In this document: positions 49,715-57,810 of the stretch, piece by piece
Numbering within the stretch: the first letter of the stretch is position 1
How the letters are laid out: each line of letters starts with the position of its first letter
Origin: Tildeniella nuda ZEHNDER 1965/U140
GTDB lineage: Bacteria; Cyanobacteriota; Cyanobacteriia; Leptolyngbyales; Leptolyngbyaceae
Assembly (NCBI GenBank): GCA_019358895.1
Contig: JAHHIG010000003.1
Span: 124,001 to 188,000 of the forward strand
Reading direction: 5' to 3'
Length of the DNA: 64,000 nt
The notes under the pieces: generated by a model
Told to the model about the DNA's origin: nothing
The model's database searches: none
What the model saw: only the letters and a program-made list of their open reading frames with translations
Program-made: the position numbers and the translations under genes

Positions 49715-49929
49715 CGCTCAGACACACCTGTGACTCGCGCGATCGCTGCTAGTGCCAAGCGTTTAAGCAACAACTGATCAATTAATTGACGCGTTGCCTC
49801 ATCAATCGGTTGTCGGGTTGCATCCGCTACAAACTGCCGCCCACAGTCTCGACACTGGAATCGTGGTTTGCCGTAATGAGTATGCCCGTACTTGATCACT
49901 TGAGTCGATTGGCACTTGGGGCAGTTCAT
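49633..49929 (-). CDS. IS1 InsA-like DNA-binding protein
   Basis: 98 residues. Zn-ribbon with MNCPKCQSTQVIKYG, then QCRDCGRQF, and an HTH (LALAAIARVTGVSERWLQLY). Translation ends shortly after the A6C slippery site; a -1 shift there fuses it to InsB. In frame 0, codons are CCA AAA AAC; in -1, CCC AAA AAA. Confidence 0.88.
   Translation of the reverse strand: MNCPKCQSTQVIKYGHTHYGKPRFQCRDCGRQFVADATRQPIDEATRQLIDQLLLKRLALAAIARVTGVSERWLQLYVNQNFYQTPQTIEVTPKNRVG
49645..49651 (-). promoter_or_regulatory. A6C programmed frameshift site of IS1
   Basis: AAAAAAC on the minus strand, in the overlap of the two transposase genes, at the same place and of the same sequence as the known IS1 slippery heptamer. 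Confidence 0.75.
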
Positions 49930-49992
49930 CGAATCGCTTGCAATGGTTGGAAATTCTGGTTTATCAGTTTACCATTACTATGCATTGCTACC

Positions 49993-50129
49993 CTGACTTT
50001 GTTTACACCGATAGTCTTGCCCTGGGGGATGATGCTCGGAATCAGGCGATCGCCAACGCTCAAGTTGCCCTAAAAGCTTTGGTTGCACAAGGATGGAAAT
50101 CTATAGGAGAAAATTATGCCCGATCGTGA
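49993..50129 (+). pseudogene. 3' remnant of a gene truncated by the IS1 element
   Basis: The last 44 codons (DFVYTDSLALGDDARNQ then AIANAQVALKALVAQGWK, ending GENYARS) read in one frame, and the stop overlaps the next gene's start by 14 bp. The 5' part is missing beyond the IS1 boundary at 49992. I do not recognise the family. Confidence 0.5.
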
Positions 50130-50445
50130 CTTAGTATTTTATGTTCAGTTTCAAGTCAAACCTGACTGCGTACAAGAGTGGAAGGATGCGGTCGTAGAGG
50201 TAATTAATCACATGGCGAAGGAAAACACCTTCGTGACCTGTTATATGCACCAAGACACGCAGGATGCGAATCGATTCACCCTGTATGAGCGATGGTGCGA
50301 ATCCTCTGTTGAAGCATTTGTTCAGAATCAGTTGCAAGCCAAAAGCTATCGAAAGGCGTATGAAGAGAAACTACCAAATTGGCTTGAACTACTTAGGGAA
50401 ACCTCTGTGTTGAGTTGTGTCAATGAGTGGCAGCAGATTCAGTAG
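50116..50445 (+). CDS. ABM-domain protein (antibiotic biosynthesis monooxygenase-like)
   Basis: 109 residues. A dimeric alpha+beta barrel domain: FYVQFQVKPDCVQEWKDAV, TCYMHQDTQDANRFTLYERW, then FVQNQLQAKSYRKAYEEKLP. This is the ABM/LsrG-like fold; roles range from quinone monooxygenase to aldol cleavage, so the reaction cannot be named. Overlaps the upstream truncated gene by 14 bp, so they were one operon. Confidence 0.8.
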   Translation: MPDRDLVFYVQFQVKPDCVQEWKDAVVEVINHMAKENTFVTCYMHQDTQDANRFTLYERWCESSVEAFVQNQLQAKSYRKAYEEKLPNWLELLRETSVLSCVNEWQQIQ

Positions 50446-50500
50446 TGTTCAAAATTGACTAGAAGCTGCATAAAGTTGCAGTTCGGTAGTAAAGCCAGAG

Positions 50501-50962
50501 ATGGCTATGAAGGTATCGCTCATTAAATGGGAACTAACAAGTATGCCGATGCCAGCTGAATATCAACGAGCTGCGATTGAATTTGAAAAATTTCTGTTGG
50601 ATGCCCGTGAAGCCTCTGGTCTAATCACAACCAATCAAACTTACACGATGGTGCAAGGCGTTCTGCAAACCTTTCGGCGGCGGCTCACACTTCCAGAAGC
50701 AATTCACTTTGCTGGGGTTCTTCCACCCGTTCTGCGAGCCATATTTGTTGCGAACTGGGATACCAGTGAGCCGCGTCGTAGTTTTGCCGACCGCATAGAA
50801 ATGACTCAAGAAGTTCAGGGGTTGCGGGCAGATCATAACTTTGCCCCTGAGATAGCCATTCAAGCCGTTGCCGTAGCACTCAGGAAGAACATTGACGAAG
50901 CGAAACTTGACAATGTACTGAGCCGTCTACCAGCCCCAGCCCACGACTTTTGGTGTCCATGA
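50501..50962 (+). CDS. DUF2267 family protein
   Basis: 153 residues; ATG 50543 (MPMPAEYQRA) is a plausible later start. The region LTLPEAIHFAGVLPPVLRAIFVANW is the DUF2267 signature. No transmembrane or enzyme motif; function unknown. Ends one base before the minus-strand gene stop. Confidence 0.75.
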   Translation: MAMKVSLIKWELTSMPMPAEYQRAAIEFEKFLLDAREASGLITTNQTYTMVQGVLQTFRRRLTLPEAIHFAGVLPPVLRAIFVANWDTSEPRRSFADRIEMTQEVQGLRADHNFAPEIAIQAVAVALRKNIDEAKLDNVLSRLPAPAHDFWCP

Positions 50963-50963
50963 C

Positions 50964-51479
50964 TCATCCTCTAAATTCGACAGTTTCAGGATGCCAGTCT
51001 TCTCGATTCAGGCGATACACAAAGCAATCATCGTCATCAAATTGGCGGCGATCAATACATTGAAAACCCAATCGTTCGTAGAAGGGGTGAACGCGAGTAT
51101 TGCTGACCAGTGGATCAACCAGCACAGCCGCTACAGTCGGATCAGCAAAACATCTGTCCAGGGCAAGCCGCATCATTTTTGTGCCATAGCCTTTGCCTAA
51201 ATCAGTCGCTTCACCAATCCAAATATCAATGGCACGAAGGTTGTCTGCAACCTCTCCCCAGTAGTGGCTTTCTTCTCGTGCCGGATCAATGATTTGCATA
51301 AATCCGATCGCCCGCCCATCGAGTTCAGCAATCAATTGTTCGCGCCAATCTGGAGTGCGATCGAGTTCTTCCTCCCAATGCCAGTCATCATTCGGGTCTG
51401 AGGCAATCACATGGGGTTGCTCATCCCAATGTTGCAGGAGTGTCAGGTCAGCGATCGTAGCAGTGCGTAAGGTGATCAT
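50964..51479 (-). CDS. AAC(6')-like GNAT acetyltransferase
   Basis: 171 residues from ATG 51479 (MITLRTATIADLTLL); a longer frame upstream overlaps the beta-lactamase and is rejected. Acetyl-CoA motif LGKGYGTKMMRLAL, IDIWIGEATDLG before it, and NTRVHPFYERLGF after, close to the aminoglycoside 6'-acetyltransferase group (Acetyltransf_8). Lies 8 bp after the beta-lactamase on the same strand. Aminoglycoside acetylation is plausible from homology but untested. Confidence 0.8.
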   Translation of the reverse strand: MITLRTATIADLTLLQHWDEQPHVIASDPNDDWHWEEELDRTPDWREQLIAELDGRAIGFMQIIDPAREESHYWGEVADNLRAIDIWIGEATDLGKGYGTKMMRLALDRCFADPTVAAVLVDPLVSNTRVHPFYERLGFQCIDRRQFDDDDCFVYRLNREDWHPETVEFRG

Positions 51480-51487
51480 GATTTTAG

Positions 51488-52351
51488 TTAAAGGAGTCCC
51501 AGGTTTTGGAGACTGCGGCGAGTCAGTTCTAACCGTTTGCCAGCATCTTTGATCGTTGCCATATCCATGCTTGTGGCATAGAAATAGACGTTGTTGTTCT
51601 GTTCTAGATAACCGACAATCCAGCCAATATTCGGAGTCACACTGTTGAGCCAACCCGTTTTACCGCGCAGAGTATAGTCGGGTGTTCTCTCGATGATCAT
51701 CATGTCTTTGATCAGATCGATCGCGCGTTGTGAAAATGGCAGATCGTTGCGCTCCAATTTTTGCAGGAACTCAATTTCCTGTTTCGGCGTAATTTGCAAC
51801 GGACCCTCTAGCCAGAACCGATCAATTCGATCCGCAGCCCCAATTTGACGGTTACCATAACTCACCTGCTCAACAAACTTCTGCATCCGCTCATGCCCGT
51901 TCTTGCGTGCTAGAACTTGATAAAACCAAACGGTAGAGTCTTTGAAGGCTTGTCGTAAGTTTGTATCCCGGTTCCAGGCAGGAATCTCGCGCGTGACACC
52001 ATCCCAGGTTAAAACGGCAACATCATCTGAAATTACCCCCGTTTCCAGCGAGATCAGCGCATTCAGAATTTTGAAGGTAGAACCCGGAAAAAAGGCAGTG
52101 ACATTACGAGATGGATTGTGTTCGTAGAAGCGTTGGTTGTTTTTGTCGTAGATGACGATCGAGCCATTCACCCCCAGTTCCTGAAAAGCTCGACTCAAAT
52201 TGGAGGCTTGTGCAGTGAGTGCAGATTGCGATTGCTTTGCAGTTGCGCTTTGCGCTAAACGCACTCCAAACATCGTTGAATTCCAGGCGAACCAGAGCGA
52301 GATCGCGCAACTGATCAAGAGAGAAAACCTGATAAATTTGGGGTAGCGCAT
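51488..52351 (-). CDS. Class D (OXA-type) beta-lactamase
   Basis: 287 residues with a signal/anchor (LLISCAISLWFAW). All class D motifs are present: Ser91-Thr-Phe-Lys94, Ser139-Thr-Val141, Tyr165-Gly-Asn167 and Lys231-Thr-Gly233-Trp, with WDG and FWLEGPL as further marks. A serine hydrolase of penicillins in the periplasm; spectrum not predictable. It is the first gene of a two-gene unit with an AAC-like acetyltransferase, which makes a resistance cassette likely. No frameshift: probably functional. Confidence 0.93.
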   Translation of the reverse strand: MRYPKFIRFSLLISCAISLWFAWNSTMFGVRLAQSATAKQSQSALTAQASNLSRAFQELGVNGSIVIYDKNNQRFYEHNPSRNVTAFFPGSTFKILNALISLETGVISDDVAVLTWDGVTREIPAWNRDTNLRQAFKDSTVWFYQVLARKNGHERMQKFVEQVSYGNRQIGAADRIDRFWLEGPLQITPKQEIEFLQKLERNDLPFSQRAIDLIKDMMIIERTPDYTLRGKTGWLNSVTPNIGWIVGYLEQNNNVYFYATSMDMATIKDAGKRLELTRRSLQNLGLL

Positions 52352-52571
52352 TTCTTTCTTAAAGCAAGAGTAGAACTTGCAAGACTACATTGGAACCAAA
52401 GTAGATTCCAGACAATGCGGCGAGAAATCTAGGCGGACTTGCTCACATAAACGAACGCCGCTCTAGATGGTAGTGTTCTCTAGTTCTTCTATATAGTTCT
52501 CTCGTCTGGTTAGCGATCGCTTTTATGTACTTCATAGTGCAACTCAATTTAACCTGAGTCCGTTCGTCGCT

Positions 52572-52967
52572 TCAGAGGCTATGTTGGGTTGCAGATTGAT
52601 CAAAAGGGGCTGTGGGTGTGCCTTGGTGAAACACCATTTGCCAGCCTGACGCATCAAGCCGCCAAATCGACGATCGGTTCGTGTGATGGAACAACTCTCC
52701 CGATGGGTTTACGTGAGCCGATTGGTAGGTGAGTAACGCGATCGAATCCGAGAGTTTGTTCACAGCAAAGTTTTGAGCGTGGATCTGTGGTGGTTCTGGA
52801 TCAGTCGGCAACAACATTAGAGTGTGGTCGCGCGTGTAGGTCGCTCCTGATCGTCCGAACTCCATGAAGTCAGGAGCTAGCAACTGTATCAAGCGCTCTC
52901 GATCGCCTCGACACTTCGGCTGATGTAGCTCGCACTCTAATTGGCAGAGCGTGGACAGTAGTGACAT
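52572..52967 (-). CDS. DUF4440 (SnoaL/NTF2-like) protein
   Basis: 131 residues. NTF2-like fold with LIQLLAPDFMEFGRSGATY, then ALLTYQSAHVNPSGE and WRLDASGWQMVFHQGTP. Members act as ketosteroid-isomerase-like enzymes or unknown binders. Located in the cargo part of the island. Confidence 0.82.
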   Translation of the reverse strand: MSLLSTLCQLECELHQPKCRGDRERLIQLLAPDFMEFGRSGATYTRDHTLMLLPTDPEPPQIHAQNFAVNKLSDSIALLTYQSAHVNPSGELFHHTNRSSIWRLDASGWQMVFHQGTPTAPFDQSATQHSL

Positions 52968-53210
52968 ATAGATTCATTCCTCCACTCGCGATCGCCGTCT
53001 AGAGCAGCAGTCAATTCCTTTTCTAAGTGAGCTTTCTGACTCAATGGTTTACAAAACAAGCTTCCCTTCATGTCATCACAGCTTGCACCTTTCCAAGGCT
53101 AGGCAAATATTCTAGTCCAGGCTGTCAAATTCTTGTGGCACTGTCAAATTCCTGTGATCGATCTTCAAATGTGAAGATAGCTAATCAAGCAATGTAGCAG
53201 CCATTATTTC

Positions 53211-53550
53211 TCATTTTGGTGTAACAGGATGATCAGGCGGCGGAAGGACACACTGCGTAATGACTCGATCGACGATCGGTAATCCGGCTGCCATTTCTTT
53301 GAGCCTAATTTGTTGAAAACCAGTCGTCAGTTCAGTTTCGTCAACAGCGCAAAACCCTAGCTTTGAGTAAAAAGGAGCATTCCAGGGAAGCGTAAGGAAT
53401 CGCATCGGGATAACAAGCTTGCCCCAAATCGTGTCCAGCATGGAGAGCATCAGTGCGGTGATCTCTCCTTTTGCGTCGATTTCGGCAACGTCTTGCTACG
53501 TATTCATAGACCCAAATTTGGCTGCCCTGAGTCACTTCTAGCCAAACCAT
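53211..53550 (-). pseudogene. GNAT acetyltransferase, frameshifted
   Basis: The C-terminal part reads LPWNAPFYSKLGF and AVDETELTTGFQQIRLKEMA, typical of a GNAT acetyltransferase, in one frame (53211-53450). The N-terminal part (MVWLEVTQGSQIWVYEYVAR) reads in another frame (to 53550), and the acetyl-CoA loop R-x-x-G-x-G is missing in between. One frameshift, near 53455-53485, plus a deletion is needed. Dead gene. Confidence 0.7.
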
Positions 53551-53568
53551 AATTCTTCCTCCATTAGC

Positions 53569-53937
53569 TCAAAAAACGCACAAGCGGGAGTTGATGCGGG
53601 AGTTTGGATTGTACCTCTTATCTTGCCAAGCTTGGGTAAGGGGTTCATGGCTGTATTTACCGCTGTGTCGGGGTCGATAAGTCTCGTTATACAAACAAAG
53701 GCTATTGGGATGTTTCATCACAAATTGCATCATCTGCCGATGGGGTTCCCCTTGGAAGAACTGTTTTAAGTCCTGTTCTGAACGCCAGTAGCTGACCGTG
53801 ATCACTTCGTCGGGTCTGCAAATTCCAGCTTTCACTTGTACGCAGCCTGTTGCTTTGGCAGTGGCATTTCTGATCCACAGCAAGCAGATGTTGCCACATC
53901 CAGAAAAAGCCCGCGCGATTATAAAATCACGGCTCAA
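53569..53937 (-). CDS. DUF4188/ABM-like protein
   Basis: 122 residues from TTG 53937 (MSRDFIIARAF). The core has ITVSYWRSEQDLKQFFQGEP and CLYNETYRPRHSGKYSHEP, the pattern of the DUF4188 family of dimeric barrel monooxygenase-like proteins. The start is uncertain, and the N-terminal ~30 residues are not convincing. Truncation cannot be excluded. Confidence 0.6.
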   Translation of the reverse strand: MSRDFIIARAFSGCGNICLLWIRNATAKATGCVQVKAGICRPDEVITVSYWRSEQDLKQFFQGEPHRQMMQFVMKHPNSLCLYNETYRPRHSGKYSHEPLTQAWQDKRYNPNSRINSRLCVF

Positions 53938-53987
53938 TACGGGTTCATGATGTAGGGATTGTTAATCGTGTTGTTTCCAGAGCCACC

Positions 53988-54704
53988 TCAATTGATTAGA
54001 TGTTGTTGAAAGAACTGAGTGAGTTTTTGCCAAGCGTCTGCTGCGGCTGAAGGATGGTAATCCGATCGCTCATTGCAGAAAAATCCATGTCCTGCTTCAG
54101 GGTAAACTGTTAGGGTGTAGTCTTTGTCTAGCTCCCGGAAGCGATCGTCGATTTGCTGGATGCGATCGCCCGAGATAAAGACATCACGCCTTCCAAAAAA
54201 CAACAGCACCGGCACAGTAATCTCCTTCACCGCATCAATCCACTCGTCCAGAACCATGCCGTAGAACGGGGCTGCTGCTGCGATTTCACTGGACAATCTG
54301 CAAGCGGTAAAAAAGGTTAAGCCGCCACCCAAACAAAAACCTGTAACCCCAATGTGTTTAGCGTTCACATTCGGTTGAGTCTTCAAGAACGTTAAGGCGG
54401 CTCGAAGGTCGTTTTCCATTGACTGACCAAAATCTAAGCGCCACATCATTGCCATTGCCTGCTCAACCTTATCATAGCCAAACGTGTTGTTGGGCAATTC
54501 ACGGTAGTAAAGATCGGGCGTGAGGACGACGTATCCTTCCTGGGCAATTCGTTTCGCCACATCACGAATGTGGGGTGTTACGCCAAATGCCTCCATGAGA
54601 AGTAGAATCGCAGGTTTGCGGTCGAGTTTCTCCGGAACAAACAGTACGGCAGGCATTTGTCCATCAGGAGCGGGAATGAAGATTTCATTTTCTTGAATGT
54701 GCAT
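53988..54704 (-). CDS. Dienelactone hydrolase family protein
   Basis: 238 residues with a full triad: Cys124 in GVTGFCLGGG, Asp174 in GRRDVFIS, His206 in PEAGHGFF. Alpha/beta hydrolase that cleaves lactones or esters; natural substrate unknown. Cargo gene. Confidence 0.9.
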   Translation of the reverse strand: MHIQENEIFIPAPDGQMPAVLFVPEKLDRKPAILLLMEAFGVTPHIRDVAKRIAQEGYVVLTPDLYYRELPNNTFGYDKVEQAMAMMWRLDFGQSMENDLRAALTFLKTQPNVNAKHIGVTGFCLGGGLTFFTACRLSSEIAAAAPFYGMVLDEWIDAVKEITVPVLLFFGRRDVFISGDRIQQIDDRFRELDKDYTLTVYPEAGHGFFCNERSDYHPSAAADAWQKLTQFFQQHLIN

Positions 54705-54851
54705 GATCTCGTCCCAGTTCTATTTCTAAACAGCTTAAAAAACTGGCAATGGAAACCTCTAGAAAGAAGTTGCGGAGTTTTTGGATAATCTTGCGATCGC
54801 ACTATCAGAGCAAATCGTGGAGCTATCCAGGAAGAAATCACGAGTCGAGCG

Positions 54852-55109
54852 TCAGGATTTCAGAAACTGGTTCGGAGTCACGCCAAAGATGTGCTTAAAG
54901 CTCCGCGTTAGATGACTCTGGTCACAAAATCCAACCCTGACCGCGATCTCGGCAAGACTAAGTTGACTGTGTTGCAGCAAATGTTTTGCCTGCTCAACCC
55001 GGCATCGCAAAATGTACTGGTGGGGTGTTACTTTCATTTGCTGCTTGAATAGACGCAGAAAATGGTAGGGACTGAGTTGGGCGATCGCGCTCAAGTCACT
55101 CAATTTCAA
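54852..55109 (-). pseudogene. AraC-type regulator, DNA-binding domain only
   Basis: The 85-residue HTH domain (LSPYHFLRLFKQQMKVTPHQ, then LAEIAVRVGFCDQSHLTRSF) is complete, but the preceding frame is stopped by TAG after only seven more family-like residues (YIHEHLHQN). The N-terminal sensor domain is missing. Translation would have to start at TTG 55109. Best read as a truncated gene, though a short DNA-binding protein is possible. Confidence 0.65.
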
Positions 55110-55277
55110 GTTCTGATGCAGATGCTCATGAATATACTCCTATCTGGACTTTGGATGTGGAAAGGACAGGTGATTCGACAGTGGTTTAGACGTTAAAACA
55201 GGCAGTCTAAGGTTAATAGACTGCCTCTATGCAACATAGGCTAGTCCGTCAAACTGACATTAATCCATAGGAGGCTT

Positions 55278-55789
55278 ATGGCAACTGCTAACAATTTGCG
55301 CTTCCTCTTAATGCTTGTCGCCGCACTCGGCTGCGGGTTGATGGCAGGAGTCTTCTTCGCCTTCTCCACGTTTGTCATGCCTGCGCTAGCTCGACTTCAG
55401 CCATCTCAAGGGATTGCCGCAATGCAATCGATCAATATTACGGCGATTAATCCGTTGTTCATGATTGCCCTGTTTGGAACGGCTTTCGCTTGTCTCGTTC
55501 TAGCAGTTTCCGTTCTGCTCAAATGGCAGCAATCGGGTGCTGTCTCCTTACTCGTTGGTACCTGCTCTATCTTGTTGGCACAATCGGCGTGACGATCGCC
55601 TGCAATGTAACGCTCAATGATGCCCTGGCGTTGGTCTCTGACCTGCCTTCGGCACTCGCGAAACCCGACAGCCCAGAAGGCGCAACTCTCTGGGCAAAAT
55701 ACCTGAACGATTGGACTTTCTGGAACCATGTACGGACGATCGCAGCACTGGCAGCAGCGGCATTATTTACGGTTATCCCTTTGAAATAG
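55278..55789 (+). pseudogene. DUF1772 membrane protein, frameshifted
   Basis: N-terminal half from ATG 55278 (MAGVFFAFSTFVMPALARL, then MQSINITAINPLFM) and C-terminal half in another frame (YLLYLVGTIGVTIACNVTLN, then LWAKYLNDWTFWNHVRT) together give one DUF1772 (anthrone oxygenase-like) protein. The shift is near 55550-55565 and is explained by one lost base. Both halves are well conserved, so the break is recent or a sequencing error. Confidence 0.8.
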
Positions 55790-55899
55790 AACTTCAATAC
55801 AAAAGTTCATCAAAACAATGAAGATTGCCCTTGACAGAGCAGAGTAGTACAATTAACCTAGTGGTTAATTAACTGCGCGGTTAAATACTCTTGGGTTAA

Positions 55900-56244
55900 A
55901 TGTCCACTGATCAACTGAGTGTTACTCTATCTGCCCTGGCTGACCCCACCCGTCGGGCAATTCTGGCACAACTTGTACAAGGAGAAGCCACCGTCACAGA
56001 ACTTGCTGAACCCTTTGAGATCAGCCTGCCTGCCATCTCCAAACATCTCAAAGTTCTGGAACGTGCTCACCTGATTACCCGCAGCCGAGATGCCCAATGG
56101 CGACCCTGCCAACTTAATCCAGAACCGCTGAAGGATGTCGCAAACTGGCTGGAACACTATTGCCAATTCTGGGAACAACGTTTCGATCGCCTGGATCAGT
56201 ATCTCCAGGAATTACAGATAGAGGAGAAAAGGAGCGATCGCTAG
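55900..56244 (+). CDS. ArsR-family transcriptional regulator
   Basis: 114 residues. Winged HTH: ALADPTRRAILAQLVQGEATVTEL, split here as LADPTRRAILAQLV and ISLPAISKHLKVLERAHLI. No metal-site cysteines, so it belongs to the non-metal ArsR group that is often paired with an AHSA1 (SRPBCC) gene, which is indeed present two genes downstream at 57221. First of a four-gene unit. Confidence 0.9.
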   Translation: MSTDQLSVTLSALADPTRRAILAQLVQGEATVTELAEPFEISLPAISKHLKVLERAHLITRSRDAQWRPCQLNPEPLKDVANWLEHYCQFWEQRFDRLDQYLQELQIEEKRSDR

Positions 56245-56259
56245 TCGAAAGGAGAAGTT

Positions 56260-56667
56260 ATGACAACTCAGATTTTTGTGAATTTACCTGTGAAAGCGCT
56301 TGATCAATCAGTGCAGTTCTTCACACAACTCGGCTTCAAATTCAATCCTGAGTTTACAGATGAAACAACAACTTGCATGATTGTGGATGACAATATCTTT
56401 GTGATGCTATTGATGCACGACAGATTCAAAACATTTACACCGAATGCAATCTGTGATGCAACGAAAAGTACTGAAGTGCTCATTTGCTTGTCTAGGGAAA
56501 GTCGAGCCGCTGTGGATGAAATGGTGAAAACAGCCGTTGCAGCAGGTGGCAATACGTACAAAGAACCTGAAGATCATGGATTTATGTATGGACACGGCTT
56601 TCAGGACTTAGATGGGCACATTTGGGAGTGGGTATACATGGAACCCAGCCCAGAGCAGAGAAATTAA
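56260..56667 (+). CDS. VOC-family (glyoxalase/bleomycin-resistance fold) protein
   Basis: 135 residues. Opens QIFVNLPVKALDQSVQFFTQ and closes with HGFQDLDGHIWEWVYMEP, the hallmark of VOC proteins similar to lactoylglutathione-lyase-like enzymes. The ligand is unknown. Starts 15 bp after the ArsR gene on the same strand. Confidence 0.88.
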   Translation: MTTQIFVNLPVKALDQSVQFFTQLGFKFNPEFTDETTTCMIVDDNIFVMLLMHDRFKTFTPNAICDATKSTEVLICLSRESRAAVDEMVKTAVAAGGNTYKEPEDHGFMYGHGFQDLDGHIWEWVYMEPSPEQRN

Positions 56668-56697
56668 AGGACTTGCAAAGAAATAGGAGAAGACGTT

Positions 56698-57177
56698 ATG
56701 CAAAAAATCGTCCCTTGTTTATGGTTCGACGGCAACGCCGAAGAAGCGGCTGAGTTCTATGTCTCGCTGCTGCCAGGTTCGCGCATCGACCGGATTTTGA
56801 AGTCTCCCGCTGACACGCCGAGTGGTCCCGCCGGAATGGTCTTGACGGTCGAATTTACTTTGGCTGGTGCGCAATATGTGGGGCTAAACGGCGGCTCGCA
56901 GTTTCCGTTCACTGAAGCCGTGTCGTTTCAAATCCATTGTGATGATCAGCCTGAAGTCGATCGCCTATGGACTGCGATCGCAGAGGGTGGAGCGGAAGTC
57001 GCCTGTGGCTGGGTCAAAGATCGTTGGGGGTTTTCCTGGCAGATCGTACCCAAGCGGATGATCGAATTACTCAATGACCCCGACACAGACCGTGCTCGAC
57101 GTGCCCAAGAGGCGATGATGCAAATGGTCAAGCTCGATATTGCCACGATCGAGCGTGCAGCGGACGGTATCCGTTAG
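56698..57177 (+). CDS. VOC-family PhnB-like (3-demethylubiquinone-9 methyltransferase-type) protein
   Basis: 159 residues. Typical start MQKIVPCLWFDGNAEEAAEF with PGSRI, then VEFTLAGAQYVGLNGG and CGWVKDRWGFSWQIVP. Same family as PhnB and the misnamed 3-dmu-9_3-mt domain; not a proven methyltransferase. Third gene of the ArsR unit. Confidence 0.9.
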   Translation: MQKIVPCLWFDGNAEEAAEFYVSLLPGSRIDRILKSPADTPSGPAGMVLTVEFTLAGAQYVGLNGGSQFPFTEAVSFQIHCDDQPEVDRLWTAIAEGGAEVACGWVKDRWGFSWQIVPKRMIELLNDPDTDRARRAQEAMMQMVKLDIATIERAADGIR

Positions 57178-57220
57178 CCAAATCAACAATCGTCATTGCT
57201 TTATTGCAAGTAGGAGTCTT

Positions 57221-57727
57221 ATGTGGGAACACGATCATTCCACCACAAATCAATCCGATCGCGAAATCATTATCACTCGTATCTTCAATGCACCTCGTGA
57301 ACTTGTGTTTAAAGCCTGGACAGAACCCAAGCATATTGAGCAGTGGTTTGGTCCCGCAGGCTTCACGACTCGTGTCGAGGAACTGGATTTTCGCCCGCTC
57401 GGACACTGGCGCTATGTGATGATCGGTACTGATGGCACCGAGTATCCATCAGAAGGAGTATTTCGTGAAATTGTTCCGCCCGAACGAATTGTGACGACTG
57501 ATGAATTTGGCGAGGGCATTGAGCAAGTGCTGGATGCAGACCTACCTCAGGGAATGGTTGTCACCGTCCTATTTGAAGATTTAGGTGGAAAGACGAAGCT
57601 GACAATTCAGGTTATGCATGAGACGGTGAGCGATCGCCGCAAACACGAAGAAATGGGCGTTATTGCTGGCTGGAACTCTAGCCTCGACTGCCTGAGTGAA
57701 TACCTCCAGGGTAGCTCTATTTCTTAA
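57221..57727 (+). CDS. SRPBCC/AHSA1-domain protein
   Basis: 168 residues from ATG 57221; a frame extending 27 codons upstream is not conserved. Signature ITRIFNAPRELVFKAWTEP and QWFGPAGFTTRVEELDFRP. AHSA1 proteins bind hydrophobic ligands in a helix-grip cavity and are typically regulated by an ArsR protein, here two genes upstream. Last cargo gene before the Cas12k-like remnant. Confidence 0.9.
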   Translation: MWEHDHSTTNQSDREIIITRIFNAPRELVFKAWTEPKHIEQWFGPAGFTTRVEELDFRPLGHWRYVMIGTDGTEYPSEGVFREIVPPERIVTTDEFGEGIEQVLDADLPQGMVVTVLFEDLGGKTKLTIQVMHETVSDRRKHEEMGVIAGWNSSLDCLSEYLQGSSIS

Positions 57728-57810
57728 AGGATGAAGAATAATCGCCATTTTTAGAAGGCTTGCTAGATAAAGCTCTCAGAATTAGGCTTTTTTCTCTGTC
57801 CTTTACGTAA

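Larger units (their letters stand above)
49202..49992 (-). mobile_element. IS1-family insertion sequence
   Basis: 791 bp. Terminal inverted repeats GGTAG....G.ATAGTAATGGT are at 49202-49223 and 49971-49992 (17 of 22 positions match). The two overlapping genes InsA-like and InsB-like fill the element. No target duplication is seen: the left flank ends GGAAAGC, the right begins CTGACTTTG. The lack of duplication and unrelated flanks suggest that IS-mediated deletion joined two different sequences. Confidence 0.88.

Noticed and set aside
49190-50005. Target-site duplication of the IS1 element
   Set aside because: The bases outside the two inverted repeats (GGAAAGC and CTGACTTTG) do not match.
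51480-51653. Longer N-terminus for the AAC-like acetyltransferase
   Set aside because: It would overlap the beta-lactamase's conserved C-terminus; ATG 51479 matches the GNAT domain start.
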